Shown: piece after piece, positions 1 through 8,025 of the stretch
Layout of the letters: each line of letters starts with the position of its first letter
How positions within the stretch are numbered: position 1 is the stretch's first letter
The notes under the pieces: model-generated
What the model saw: the letters and a program-made list of their open reading frames with translations, nothing else
Database searches by the model: none
What the model was told of the DNA's origin: nothing
Program-made: the position numbers and the translations under genes
Virus record (IMG/VR): IMGVR_UViG_3300019886_000012
Span: 1-41,761 of that record
DNA length: 41,761 bases
Source: a virus
Direction: 5' to 3' (one strand)

Positions 1-796
1 AGGCGTTTTGTTTAATAAAAATGCTTGCATCTTGACTGGGAAGTACGGCAGTTCCATTTTCAACAATGGAAATTCCGGCGGCTGATGAATCAGTTATGCT
101 CGCGCCACCGGCACTGATGGCGGAAAATGGACCTACGCCGCCACCTCCCCCCCCGGTAGCATCCGCAACAATTCCAGTTGTATCGTTGATACTTAATGTG
201 GAAAGATTGGTACCGAAAAGAATACTACTTGCGCCCAATTCATTAAATCCAATACTGTTTTCTGAGGTGTCTGTAAAGCTAATGCCTCCTTTACTTGTAC
301 CTGTTATTGGACCTGTCCCGGAGTTCCCAAAATTAAAAGCGGTAGCATCAAGCAGTATTCCTAACGGACCATCGTTAGCTAGTTGGACTAGGCCGAAGAG
401 GGAATAGGAATACGTCCCCGCCCCTGACTCAGAGTTGTCCTTAAAAAGCAGTGGAGTACTTGAACTGGTCGGATTGATAACTTGTAACGCCGCCCCCAGC
501 GTCACATCCCCTGTGGAAGGTTCAACTATACTATTCAGAACTCCACCAAATACTCCATTATTATTATATTGAAGATTAAAAGAATCTCCGACAGGAATTC
601 CTCCACCACTTCCACCAGCATTTATCCAACTCCCCGGCCCATAACCTTCACTATCTGGCTCAGTAGTAACAAATACAAATAAATTACTGGAATCTTGTGA
701 GAATACTAATTTACCATTTAAATCAACCGTAGTTGAAGGGTCATCAACCCATACAAGGGCTTTACCAAACTTAAATATTGTATTATCAATATTCAT
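1..796 (-). CDS. tail fibre-like protein, N-terminal part (runs off left edge)
   Basis: The reading frame starts at an ATG ending at base 796, with AGGAG just upstream, and continues without a stop to the left edge, so 265 codons are visible and the C-terminus is missing. After an N-terminal segment (about residues 1-60) the protein becomes Gly-, Ser- and Thr-rich. It contains a module reading GVFGG followed by PSTGD, which is common in phage fibre proteins. A related module (GVFGA then PSTGD) occurs in the protein at 32365-33861, so the two are probably modular relatives. Unlike that protein, this one has no signal peptide. A virion fibre or appendage is the likely role, by inference from composition and position downstream of the portal gene. 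Confidence 0.65.
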   Translation of the reverse strand, partial: MNIDNTIFKFGKALVWVDDPSTTVDLNGKLVFSQDSSNLFVFVTTEPDSEGYGPGSWINAGGSGGGIPVGDSFNLQYNNNGVFGGVLNSIVEPSTGDVTLGAALQVINPTSSSTPLLFKDNSESGAGTYSYSLFGLVQLANDGPLGILLDATAFNFGNSGTGPITGTSKGGISFTDTSENSIGFNELGASSILFGTNLSTLSINDTTGIVADATGGGGGGVGPFSAISAGGASITDSSAAGISIVENGTAVLPSQDASIFIKQNA

Positions 797-804
797 TACA
801 TCTC

Positions 805-1152
805 CTAGACAGTTGCATCAAGATGAAAGCGTAAAGAATTTGCACTACCACGCACCCAAATCGTATTTGCAAAGATTCGCGTCGCGTTTGGTGAACGTCG
901 TTTAATATAAATTTGACTTACAGCCAAATCCCAAGCATAATTAGTTGACGCAACACCAGAATCACCAAAATAAATAAATGCCGCACCAAGTCCAGCATCA
1001 CCAGTAAAAATCATTTCACTATAGTCTGTCATCAAATCATTTACGTTCGTAAGTTTCTCAGCACCAGTCTTGGCCTGATTCGCGACTTGCAAAAGTGCTG
1101 CTAAGTTATGTACTGCCGTATCTGCTGGAAGTGTAATGTCGTAACTCTGCAT
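805..1152 (-). CDS. hypothetical virion-associated protein, 115 aa
   Basis: This is a 115-residue protein with an AAGGA ribosome site before its ATG. I do not recognise a family. It has no Cys, no signal peptide and no clear membrane segment. The first 40 residues look helical and the remainder looks like beta strands (AAFIYFGDSG, QIYIKRRSP, RIFANTIWVRG). It lies between the secreted FN3 gene and the truncated fibre gene, 8 bases from the latter, so it is probably co-transcribed. A small capsid- or tail-associated role is plausible but unproven. Confidence 0.55.
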   Translation of the reverse strand: MQSYDITLPADTAVHNLAALLQVANQAKTGAEKLTNVNDLMTDYSEMIFTGDAGLGAAFIYFGDSGVASTNYAWDLAVSQIYIKRRSPNATRIFANTIWVRGSANSLRFHLDATV

Positions 1153-1164
1153 AATTTAATCCTT

Positions 1165-1539
1165 TTAACTAATAGTAATCTTCAAATTTGTAGGAGGATT
1201 AGGTAACGTAATTACAATCGGAATCATTCCACTTGCTTCATTGGATGGAGTAGATTGTGCATTACTTATCATATTAATAGTTCTAACAAAGTAATAATAT
1301 GTAGTACCAGCAACAAGATTCGCCGTATCGGTATATGTGCAAGTCGCACCGGAACAATTCACGCCTGTAGGACTCGCAGTTTGTGATATATTAGATTCTT
1401 GGCCTGCCGCTGTGCCACGATAAATATTATATCCTACACCTGACGTAGTGGATGCCGTCCATGTTAGAATTATATTATGTGACTGGGCAAACGCGCTTGC
1501 AGTAAAGAATAAAAGTACTAATAAAAGTTTCTTAATCAT
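1165..1539 (-). CDS. secreted fibronectin type III domain protein
   Basis: The 124-residue product begins with a textbook Sec signal peptide: MIKK, a hydrophobic core LLLVLLFFTASAF, then AQS as a likely signal peptidase I site near residue 19. The rest is one fibronectin type III domain, seen from LTWTAS at the first strand, YNIYRG in the middle and AGTTYYYFVR near the end. An AGGAG site precedes the ATG. A paralogue lies at 32024-32368. FN3 domains are common on phage particles, but a cleavable signal peptide suggests export from the infected cell. FN3 domains with this wording are frequent in Acidobacteriota. The function is unknown; surface display, adhesion or superinfection interference are possibilities. 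Confidence 0.75.
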   Translation of the reverse strand: MIKKLLLVLLFFTASAFAQSHNIILTWTASTTSGVGYNIYRGTAAGQESNISQTASPTGVNCSGATCTYTDTANLVAGTTYYYFVRTINMISNAQSTPSNEASGMIPIVITLPNPPTNLKITIS

Positions 1540-1548
1540 TATAATCTC

Positions 1549-3828
1549 CTATTGTTGTACTGATGCCAAATCTGTTGCTGGTGGAACTCCTGCCGGTGTT
1601 GCATTTGCCTGCTGAGTTTGCGCCGCAACCATTCCTTCAAGAGCTTTCTTATATGCTTTTACGTTAGCATATCCAGCAGGATTATTAAATCTTTCAGTCA
1701 TACCACGTTCATCATTCAACCAGACATTAATTACTTCAGCCTGCAATGGCCCATCATCAATTCCTTCTTCTGGTTCGATAGTTGGAATCTCGACCATACT
1801 TTGTCCGGTTAAATCTGAAGGATCAGGAACTTCTTGAGGTTCAGATTTCAACAAAATATTAACTGCCCAAAGTGCCTTAAATCTCTGCGCTTCACCGGGA
1901 ATATAAAGTTCAGGAAATGCAAGAGCTTGTGTAATAACTTTAGAATTCTCAGGATGTGCCAAAACTGCCATAATTTCTGGTGTAGGAACTTGAAGTAACT
2001 GCATTAACAATGCCATCTTTTGATCAGAACTTACAGGAAAATTCTCAGAACATTCGGCGTAAGATGAACCAGAATTTAAATCTTTAAACATAGCCTTAAT
2101 AGTTTTAAATCCTTGACCATCTTTCTGCGTCATTTTTTCATCATACTGAAAAGTTCTCATTTCATCTGCGTGCTCGTTAACTGATAAAGTATTTAAGTCG
2201 TTCCATAATTCTCTTAGATGTTCAAATGTTATTGAGAGTCTTGCAAGTGCTCTTTTTCCACTTTGGACGTATTCTCCAAGTGTTCTTGATTTACCCTCTG
2301 AAGGGCCACCATATATGGAAGGATAATCTCCTGAGACAAATTGTGCATCATCGTCAAGTCTGTTACGAAAAATTTCAATTTCTTTACTGGGTGTTGCAAG
2401 TTTCTGCTCAAAAAATCCCTCCGGTAAATTATGTCCTGCCGGTGCTTTTGCAGGTGTTACCATTCCCGGAGAAGATTGTTGTTGACCAAAAGTATCAAAA
2501 TCTAAATATGCACTATCAGCAAATAAAGCTGGAATACCGTATTCAATAGTTTCAATAGTAAGATTTGCAAGTTGGTTAACCATTTCTTGAATTGCAACAA
2601 GTGGCTGACCGACTGGCAAAGCATGAATATAACTCGACAAACTACTTTTACGGATAATTAAATCTTTATCCATAGTAGTGTCGTAAACTTCTACAACATT
2701 CTTACAAATTACTTTTACATAAAGGCCAGTCTTATATTTCTTCTTCAACCATTCAACGATGACCATTTTATCGTCATCATCTTTATTACCCGCAATTAAT
2801 TCAAGTTGCCAAGGACGGAACCAGCAACATTTAATGTTACATAGATTAGTATCTTCACCAGTGCCCATCCATGACGTAATATAAGATGATGGCGTGCGTG
2901 ACCAACGTTCTTTAGAATTAGCCGCGTCTGCCGTAATTACATCACGAAAATCAGGATAATCATTCCAAGTCTTTGCTACATTCTCATCATAATATTTAAT
3001 TGCATAGCCGCACTCCTTCTGATTACGTGCGTAATATGGAATTTTAAAATTAAGTGGTCCATAAATATCCCAGGTTTCTTTTGCCTTAGGTAAATCTACT
3101 TTACCAACTTCTTGAGTTTGTGTAGTTTCTTCTTTTTCTCCAAGAACTGCATCTTTATTACACTTCTCGCATCTTGGATTTGAAACTAATTCTTCACCGT
3201 CAAGCGCATCATATACTGACGCGCCGCAGTCAGGGCAATCATAAGATTGTTTTGTTACTTTTACTTTATCAAACTTAGGTACTTTCACAGTACCATACTT
3301 CTCGTCACGGTCACGATAACGGTGAATTATGCAAAGTCCTTGATTGAAAAATTTGAAAAGGATTTCCATAATTCGGAGTTTTGCTTTATTGTGACGTTGA
3401 ATAATCAGCGCCAACTTGGTGCGCGACTTGGCAGTAGAAATATCATTTGGATTATCTGTGTCATCTGGAAATGCTTCCCAATATGGTACGCTTTGTGAAA
3501 GTGCCGCAACTATTGATTCACCGTGCGAACGATAAATATTAATTACATAATCATATAATGGCCCTGAATCATCAGCAGTATCTTCTCCGCCACCTTGTCC
3601 AGTTGATACTCCATTTTCACCAATAGAAATCCAGTCAGATAAATTCTCTGACCAAAAAATATTCTGTACACCTTCCCAATAATTCTCATTACGCTTCCAC
3701 AATGCAATTTGATAACTACGTGTGGACTGATCCTCAAGCTCACACTTATCCATCAAATCAATAATAGCTGCTGATGTGCCTTCTGGCGCACCTTTAAATA
3801 AATCAGAATGATTGGAATTTTCAGGCAT
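1549..3828 (-). CDS. portal protein (podovirus-like)
   Basis: This 759-residue protein has the length and composition of podovirus-type portals, which form the dodecameric DNA gate at one capsid vertex. N-terminal helices contain W/Y-rich stretches (NENYWEGVQN, about residues 47-56). The middle carries a long helical region (around VAIQEMVNQLANLTIETIEYGIP), and the C-terminus is Gln/Pro/Ala-rich. A Cys4 zinc ribbon (Cys198, Cys201, Cys220, Cys223) is inserted in the N-terminal third, which is not a standard portal feature. The gene lies downstream of the large terminase and lysis genes. Its start overlaps the stop of the Lys-rich gene by one base (TAATG). Identification rests on context and fold-like features, not on an alignment. 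Confidence 0.75.
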   Translation of the reverse strand: MPENSNHSDLFKGAPEGTSAAIIDLMDKCELEDQSTRSYQIALWKRNENYWEGVQNIFWSENLSDWISIGENGVSTGQGGGEDTADDSGPLYDYVINIYRSHGESIVAALSQSVPYWEAFPDDTDNPNDISTAKSRTKLALIIQRHNKAKLRIMEILFKFFNQGLCIIHRYRDRDEKYGTVKVPKFDKVKVTKQSYDCPDCGASVYDALDGEELVSNPRCEKCNKDAVLGEKEETTQTQEVGKVDLPKAKETWDIYGPLNFKIPYYARNQKECGYAIKYYDENVAKTWNDYPDFRDVITADAANSKERWSRTPSSYITSWMGTGEDTNLCNIKCCWFRPWQLELIAGNKDDDDKMVIVEWLKKKYKTGLYVKVICKNVVEVYDTTMDKDLIIRKSSLSSYIHALPVGQPLVAIQEMVNQLANLTIETIEYGIPALFADSAYLDFDTFGQQQSSPGMVTPAKAPAGHNLPEGFFEQKLATPSKEIEIFRNRLDDDAQFVSGDYPSIYGGPSEGKSRTLGEYVQSGKRALARLSITFEHLRELWNDLNTLSVNEHADEMRTFQYDEKMTQKDGQGFKTIKAMFKDLNSGSSYAECSENFPVSSDQKMALLMQLLQVPTPEIMAVLAHPENSKVITQALAFPELYIPGEAQRFKALWAVNILLKSEPQEVPDPSDLTGQSMVEIPTIEPEEGIDDGPLQAEVINVWLNDERGMTERFNNPAGYANVKAYKKALEGMVAAQTQQANATPAGVPPATDLASVQQ

Positions 3829-3959
3829 TAATATTTCTTATCCATTCCTTTTTTCATTCCCATAAGAAAATTAGACTTACGTTTCTTCTTACCAAACTTC
3901 TTTTCTTTAGCCTTATCTGCCATTTCTTTCATTGGCATTGCGCCAAGTCCTTGCATCAT
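3828..3959 (-). CDS. small Lys-rich basic protein, 43 aa
   Basis: A 43-codon frame starts with two consecutive ATGs, preceded by GGAG seven bases away. It ends in a TAA that overlaps the portal start by one base. The product is strongly basic, with a KKFGKKKRKS patch at about residues 21-30 and Met-rich ends. Tight coupling on both sides (4 bases from the lysin gene) supports a real gene. Its role is unknown. A nucleic-acid-binding or portal-associated peptide is possible. Confidence 0.6.
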   Translation of the reverse strand: MMQGLGAMPMKEMADKAKEKKFGKKKRKSNFLMGMKKGMDKKY

Positions 3960-3963
3960 AATT

Positions 3964-4332
3964 TCACTCCACAAGTAAAGATAAATCTTTAGATTTATAT
4001 ACTATGACACGCACATCGTAAGGCATTATGATACAACCTTCGGATGCGTAACCAGGATTATCTAATGAATCTCCGTGCATTTTAAATCCACTACGACCAA
4101 AAGTATTAGTATTTCCTTCTGATTCAATATCTAGTGTATAATTCCCTGTATGTATACTATTATACGGCGCACTTACGAATTTCCAATTACCTTTAGGAAT
4201 TGGTCCAATATTATGTTTATCTTGTAATATTGAATTGTTATAACCATTTTGATTTTTAGAACCGGAATAACCACTACCAATTAACTTATCATTATGGTAT
4301 AGCTGTCCAGCAGATTGTTTGTAAATCCACAT
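3964..4332 (-). CDS. L,D-transpeptidase-like (DUF2778/Tlde1-type) putative lysin
   Basis: The 122-residue protein matches the YkuD-like fold of DUF2778/Tlde1 proteins. It has an early NIGPIPKGNW segment (residues 41-50), then His86 in KMHGD and Cys100 in ASEGCIIM. These form the expected His...Ser-x-Gly-Cys catalytic signature. Such enzymes act on peptidoglycan peptide stems by exchange or carboxypeptidase reactions. No signal peptide is visible, so a holin or other membrane protein would be needed for access to the wall. The next three upstream genes encode membrane proteins, which supports a lysis role. No lysozyme, amidase or transglycosylase is recognisable in the window, so this is the best endolysin candidate. 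An alternative is modification of the wall during infection. Confidence 0.7.
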   Translation of the reverse strand: MWIYKQSAGQLYHNDKLIGSGYSGSKNQNGYNNSILQDKHNIGPIPKGNWKFVSAPYNSIHTGNYTLDIESEGNTNTFGRSGFKMHGDSLDNPGYASEGCIIMPYDVRVIVYKSKDLSLLVE

Positions 4333-4334
4333 AG

Positions 4335-4508
4335 TTATCCTTGAATGATGTGACCAAATACTTTAAAACCTAGAATTCCCATTAGTACGAATAGAAGTAC
4401 ATTACCACCAATTCCTTGATAATTAGTTGGAGCAACTCTATACAATGACCAAGAATCAAACAACAACCAAAATAACATTAGAATCCAGAATAAAAGTTCA
4501 AGTGTCAT
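4335..4508 (-). CDS. small two-segment membrane protein, 57 aa (holin candidate)
   Basis: A 57-codon frame sits between the lysin gene and the next membrane protein. It has two hydrophobic segments, roughly residues 3-20 (Leu/Trp/Phe-rich) and 35-52 (Gly/Leu/Val-rich), joined by a short polar loop with one Arg. The start has a GGAG-type site (TAAGGAGTAATT then ATG). Size, topology and position next to the lysin gene fit a class II holin. Only the pattern supports this, since holins share little sequence. It ends three bases before the lysin ATG. Confidence 0.6.
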   Translation of the reverse strand: MTLELLFWILMLFWLLFDSWSLYRVAPTNYQGIGGNVLLFVLMGILGFKVFGHIIQG

Positions 4509-4510
4509 AA

Positions 4511-4804
4511 TTACTCCTTAGATTTAACAACTACACCTTGCACATTTGAATCCATTTCCTGCGCGGCGTTTTTGGCGTCAATACCTGCAATAGTAATAGG
4601 ATTAGATTGCAATCCCATCATAGCACGTAACTGCGGGATGCGTGCAAAGTTTGCTACAAGTGCATGAATGAATGCAAATAGAAATTTATACCCTTTACCA
4701 TCTGTAGGGTCTGGTGTAGGTAATGCGCTGGCGATTGAACTAAATATATAGCAAATAATTAATGTTACAATTACTTGATGGTGGGCAATCCAAATCATAA
4801 TCAC
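4511..4804 (-). CDS. phage membrane protein, lysis cluster, 97 aa
   Basis: This 97-residue protein has an N-terminal hydrophobic segment (about residues 8-28), then a SALPTPDPTDGKGYKFLFAF stretch and ANFARIP. This pattern recurs in short phage membrane proteins near lysis genes. The C-terminal third is polar. It overlaps the upstream membrane protein gene by four bases and is followed after two bases by the 57-residue membrane protein. It could be a holin, antiholin or spanin-like component; sequence alone cannot separate these. Confidence 0.6.
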   Translation of the reverse strand: MIMIWIAHHQVIVTLIICYIFSSIASALPTPDPTDGKGYKFLFAFIHALVANFARIPQLRAMMGLQSNPITIAGIDAKNAAQEMDSNVQGVVVKSKE

Positions 4805-5262
4805 CTATAGTTTTTAATCATGTAAGATAAATGTACAGATGTAGCAAATAAAATTGTAATGGCCGTATTAATTATCTTACTTAGTGCAGTTTCATTCTCA
4901 ATTAATACTACATCCATAATGGCGATTAAAGCCTTCGCCTTTTTACTTTCCAACTCCGTAACTGCTGGATCGACTACACGTTCTGACAATAATTCTTTAA
5001 GTCTAGTACGTTCAGGAAAGGTAATGGTAAGATTCTGTAATTTATCAATTAAATCATCGGGCTCTTTAAATTTAGGGTCATCATGATGAACATCTGCCGA
5101 TAATACCTTTTGAACGTGTGCCCACAAAGGAATTAATTGAAATTTCGCTACGTCTGAATCTTTTTCAAGTTGATTAAGTCTTTTATTTATACTCACAAAG
5201 AACGCAATTCCCCCAGTGACGAAAGTACCAAATAAGATTTGCCATACCCAAGTAGGAGCCAT
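4801..5262 (-). CDS. membrane protein with two terminal hydrophobic segments, 153 aa
   Basis: The protein has an N-terminal membrane segment (about residues 5-25, WVWQILFGTFVTGGIAFFV) followed by a heptad-like stretch NKRLNQLEKD. A charged helical middle follows, and a second hydrophobic segment lies near the C-terminus (about residues 130-148). Its start overlaps the previous stop by one base and its end overlaps the next gene by four. No family is recognised. Position in the lysis cluster suggests a role in membrane disruption or anchoring. Confidence 0.6.
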   Translation of the reverse strand: MAPTWVWQILFGTFVTGGIAFFVSINKRLNQLEKDSDVAKFQLIPLWAHVQKVLSADVHHDDPKFKEPDDLIDKLQNLTITFPERTRLKELLSERVVDPAVTELESKKAKALIAIMDVVLIENETALSKIINTAITILFATSVHLSYMIKNYR

Positions 5263-5741
5263 TAAGAGACTTTCTCTACTGATTTATTCTTACCTGCTTC
5301 TTCTTGAGCTTTCAACTTCTCATCCCAATGTCTCTTTTGTGATTCAAAATGCGCGTCATACTTTTGCTGAAATCTAGGACGCGCGTCACGGAATGTTTGG
5401 CCGCGCTGTACTGGTTGAAGGTTTGATGTATCAACTTTCACACCTTCAGGAATAATCAAACCTAATCTCTTTTGATAAATTTCTTCTTGCTTTGTACTAC
5501 GTTCACGTTCAAACTTTAATGAATCTTCCGTAACTCGACGCGCCTCAAGTAGAGCAAAATTTTCTTTTTCTAAGGAAGAAACTTTTTCTTCTAAAAATTC
5601 AATTCGATTCTCTAGTTTATCATTCTCTTTACAAACTTCAATAAAACGAACTCCGTCCTCCACCATCTTATCATGGAGTTTATTAATAACTGATTGACTA
5701 GTTAGAATGTTGTGAATATACTGACGTACTTTTACGAGCAT
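5262..5741 (-). CDS. coiled-coil protein, 159 aa
   Basis: Residues about 36-90 are rich in Glu, Lys and Leu with heptad spacing (ENDKLENRIEFLEEKVSSLE), giving a confident coiled coil. The C-terminal half is polar, with RPRFQQKYDAHFESQKRHW. The start lies inside the 3' end of the large terminase gene, an overlap of 44 bases, so the two are translationally linked. I do not recognise a family. A scaffold-like, spanin-like or terminase-associated role cannot be told apart here. Confidence 0.6.
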   Translation of the reverse strand: MLVKVRQYIHNILTSQSVINKLHDKMVEDGVRFIEVCKENDKLENRIEFLEEKVSSLEKENFALLEARRVTEDSLKFERERSTKQEEIYQKRLGLIIPEGVKVDTSNLQPVQRGQTFRDARPRFQQKYDAHFESQKRHWDEKLKAQEEAGKNKSVEKVS

Positions 5742-7347
5742 GATACCTTCTCATTGGAATAACTTTCACGTTTCGCATCTCAAGACGTTCCATATTCCTT
5801 GCAAGTTCATTATAATCTTTAGTTTGCTCAAACTTTTCAAGCACAACAGATTCCGCCGCAACTTGATTATCGGCGCGTATTGAATCAACTTTCCATCGCG
5901 CAACTGCCTTCAAGAAATAACGAAGATCATCATAAGGGTCATCACCAGAAAATTCCTTAACATCTTCCTTTTTACCTTCTGCCTGATTATAAATGCAACG
6001 CGGAATAGCTTTAATTAATACTTGACAAGTATCAAAAATTTGCAATTTAGGAAGGTTAGTTTCCGGTTCTGGTGGTACAAATGATGCTACATAATCATTA
6101 TATACTTCAATTCCATTCCAACGCAACAAGTATTGCGCGTATTCATAATCAAACTCACCACTATTTGATTCTTCCAGTGTAGGAAGTGGTCGCCATCGAA
6201 TATATTCTTGAACTAAAGTCTTGCCGCCAACACGGTCATTGTCGGCGGTGCGCAAGAGGTTATCTAAATTCTCAGAATGTAAGGCGTTCTGGATTTGTTC
6301 GAATTTATTTAATTCCTCGCCTGACTTTTGTTTCGTAGCCGGATCAATTACTACGTCAACAATATTAAAGCCACGTGACATTCTACAAACATCTGCACCA
6401 GCTTCTGTGGTTAATTTACCTTTTTCGGCGTATTCTTGAAATATAAAAACTTTTCCACTCGGCGCAACCGCGCCCCACATTGCATAAAAGTATGCAGAGA
6501 ATCCCCAATCCATCGACAGGATTATTGGCCAATGTTTAGGTACTGGAAAAGTAGTGACTACATGAAGTGCATTTTCTGGTTCATTTGGTAATCGAGTTGG
6601 TCGGAACTCTCCAAATACTTGTCCTTCAAATGAACTCCATGAACCATATTTCTTTGCCTGCTTTTCATGTTCAGGTAGGATTTCAAGACTATTTAGATAC
6701 GCTTGAAGTTTGTCGGGCGGAACTTGTGAATTGTCTTTCGGTAGTGCCTTAATAAAGATGCGGAGATTACCGGATAACCTATCTTTAATTAATGTACCAG
6801 CAGGAACATCTTCTACTTTAAATCTCGTTTTGAAGAAGTCATGTGATATATTTCCAGGATTTGTCGCAGCACGCGTGAATGCGGGGAGCCCATCAATAGA
6901 ACTTCTGCATCTGCTACCAATGATATATAAATATTGTGATTCAGTAAACGAAGTAACCTCATCCCACCCGATATAATTAAACTCTGAGGTATCGTATTTT
7001 CGTTTATCCTCTTCATGTTCAAGATGACCAGCAAATATAATCGCACCAGAAGGAAACTTCCAAGATTTCTTTGTATCATTCCACGTCGCGCCAACGGATT
7101 TATAATACTCCATCATACGCGGAATGATTTCACGATCTAGCTCAGGGTAAGTCCTACGTAGCAATAGTCCTTTAAATCTTGGGTGTTCATAAAACTTTCT
7201 AACAATTGGTAGAAGTCCTAATACTTCTGACTTGCCTCCATACGCCGCACCGCCATACATTCCTTCAAATATACAATCTGGCAGGGCAAGAAATTCTGCC
7301 TGTTTTACTGACGGCTGCCATACGCGAGATTGTGTAATATCAGACAT
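5698..7347 (-). CDS. terL: terminase large subunit
   Basis: This 549-residue packaging motor has an N-terminal ATPase and a C-terminal RNase H-like nuclease. The Walker A-like loop is GGAAYGGKS (residues 32-40) and Walker B is YIGWDE (125-130), followed by a TSF coupling motif. Nuclease acidic residues are visible at Asp280 (ILSMDWGFS), Asp335 (VVIDPA) and Asp473/474 (DPYDDLRYF). The length is typical of the family. It works with the portal to cut and translocate concatemeric DNA into proheads. The putative small subunit lies upstream, separated by two small genes. The ribosome site before its ATG is weak. Confidence 0.93.
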   Translation of the reverse strand: MSDITQSRVWQPSVKQAEFLALPDCIFEGMYGGAAYGGKSEVLGLLPIVRKFYEHPRFKGLLLRRTYPELDREIIPRMMEYYKSVGATWNDTKKSWKFPSGAIIFAGHLEHEEDKRKYDTSEFNYIGWDEVTSFTESQYLYIIGSRCRSSIDGLPAFTRAATNPGNISHDFFKTRFKVEDVPAGTLIKDRLSGNLRIFIKALPKDNSQVPPDKLQAYLNSLEILPEHEKQAKKYGSWSSFEGQVFGEFRPTRLPNEPENALHVVTTFPVPKHWPIILSMDWGFSAYFYAMWGAVAPSGKVFIFQEYAEKGKLTTEAGADVCRMSRGFNIVDVVIDPATKQKSGEELNKFEQIQNALHSENLDNLLRTADNDRVGGKTLVQEYIRWRPLPTLEESNSGEFDYEYAQYLLRWNGIEVYNDYVASFVPPEPETNLPKLQIFDTCQVLIKAIPRCIYNQAEGKKEDVKEFSGDDPYDDLRYFLKAVARWKVDSIRADNQVAAESVVLEKFEQTKDYNELARNMERLEMRNVKVIPMRRYHARKSTSVYSQHSN

Positions 7348-7479
7348 TCTAAGGCTTTCATTAATCTGAATTACACAATAGGCTATACTGGTCTATTGGT
7401 CAGTTATGATATTAACTTACCCCATTCCTAAATCTTGGAGGATATTAGGTCCGAAGTTAAAATAATCTCCCAAACTTAA

Positions 7480-7773
7480 TTAACTTGCAAAATCATTCGA
7501 CGCGAGTGAACCTGCATACTTCGGCGCGTCATTAGGATATGTGGCATTAGGTAAATTATAAGACGCGCCAGCAGTTCCAATTGCGGCCGTAATTGCCGCA
7601 ATCAAAGCAATCCAATCCGCCGCTGCAACATCAATCTGCCAATCAAATTGTGCATTAGTTCCGCCGGGGGGATTTACTGTATTACCTACCCCACCAAATC
7701 TGATACGCACGTTATATGGAGTTGCTGCGCCAACATAAAACTGCAAGCCTTTACCTGGAATAAATTGTGACAT
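7480..7773 (-). CDS. hypothetical small beta-rich protein, 97 aa
   Basis: The 97-residue product starts after a good TAAGGAG site. It has beta-type N-terminal segments (LQFYVGAATPYNVRIRFGG) and an Ala-rich helical centre (IALIAAITAAIGTAGA). There is no Cys or signal peptide. I do not recognise the family; its position between terminase genes suggests a virion or packaging accessory. The frame stays open for 20 sense codons beyond the TAA stop, to a second stop at 7417-7419. Confidence 0.5.
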   Translation of the reverse strand: MSQFIPGKGLQFYVGAATPYNVRIRFGGVGNTVNPPGGTNAQFDWQIDVAAADWIALIAAITAAIGTAGASYNLPNATYPNDAPKYAGSLASNDFAS

Positions 7774-7789
7774 TAATTACTCCTTATTA

Positions 7790-8023
7790 TTATTTTATTA
7801 CTAATTCTGAATGGATAGAACCATCACGGTTTATAGTTACTTCATATTCTTCATTAGAATCTAAAATATCTTGTAAATCTTTAATCGTTCTAGGTCTACG
7901 ATTTATAATTTCCTTAAAACCGCACCATTTACACCAAAGTTTCGTATCTCCATCAGGATAAACTGGTGGAGCATAATGCCAATTAAATTTATGTGAAAGT
8001 TTCATTATCAATCTATAAAACAT
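7790..8023 (-). CDS. small protein with CxxC knuckle, 77 aa
   Basis: The 77-residue protein contains a KLWCKWCGFKE segment, so one CxxC pair. The N-terminus is basic and aromatic and the C-terminus acidic. A GAGGC site precedes the chosen ATG. A later in-frame ATG at residue 7 has no better site. With a single CxxC it could bind zinc as a dimer or with nearby His residues. It lies between the putative small and large terminase genes; function unknown. Confidence 0.5.
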   Translation of the reverse strand: MFYRLIMKLSHKFNWHYAPPVYPDGDTKLWCKWCGFKEIINRRPRTIKDLQDILDSNEEYEVTINRDGSIHSELVIK

Positions 8024-8025
8024 AA

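Noticed and set aside
66-407. Rightward 113-codon frame opposite the truncated fibre gene
   Set aside because: It is the complement of a Gly/Ser/Thr-rich coding region, gives Pro/Val-rich nonsense and has no ribosome site.
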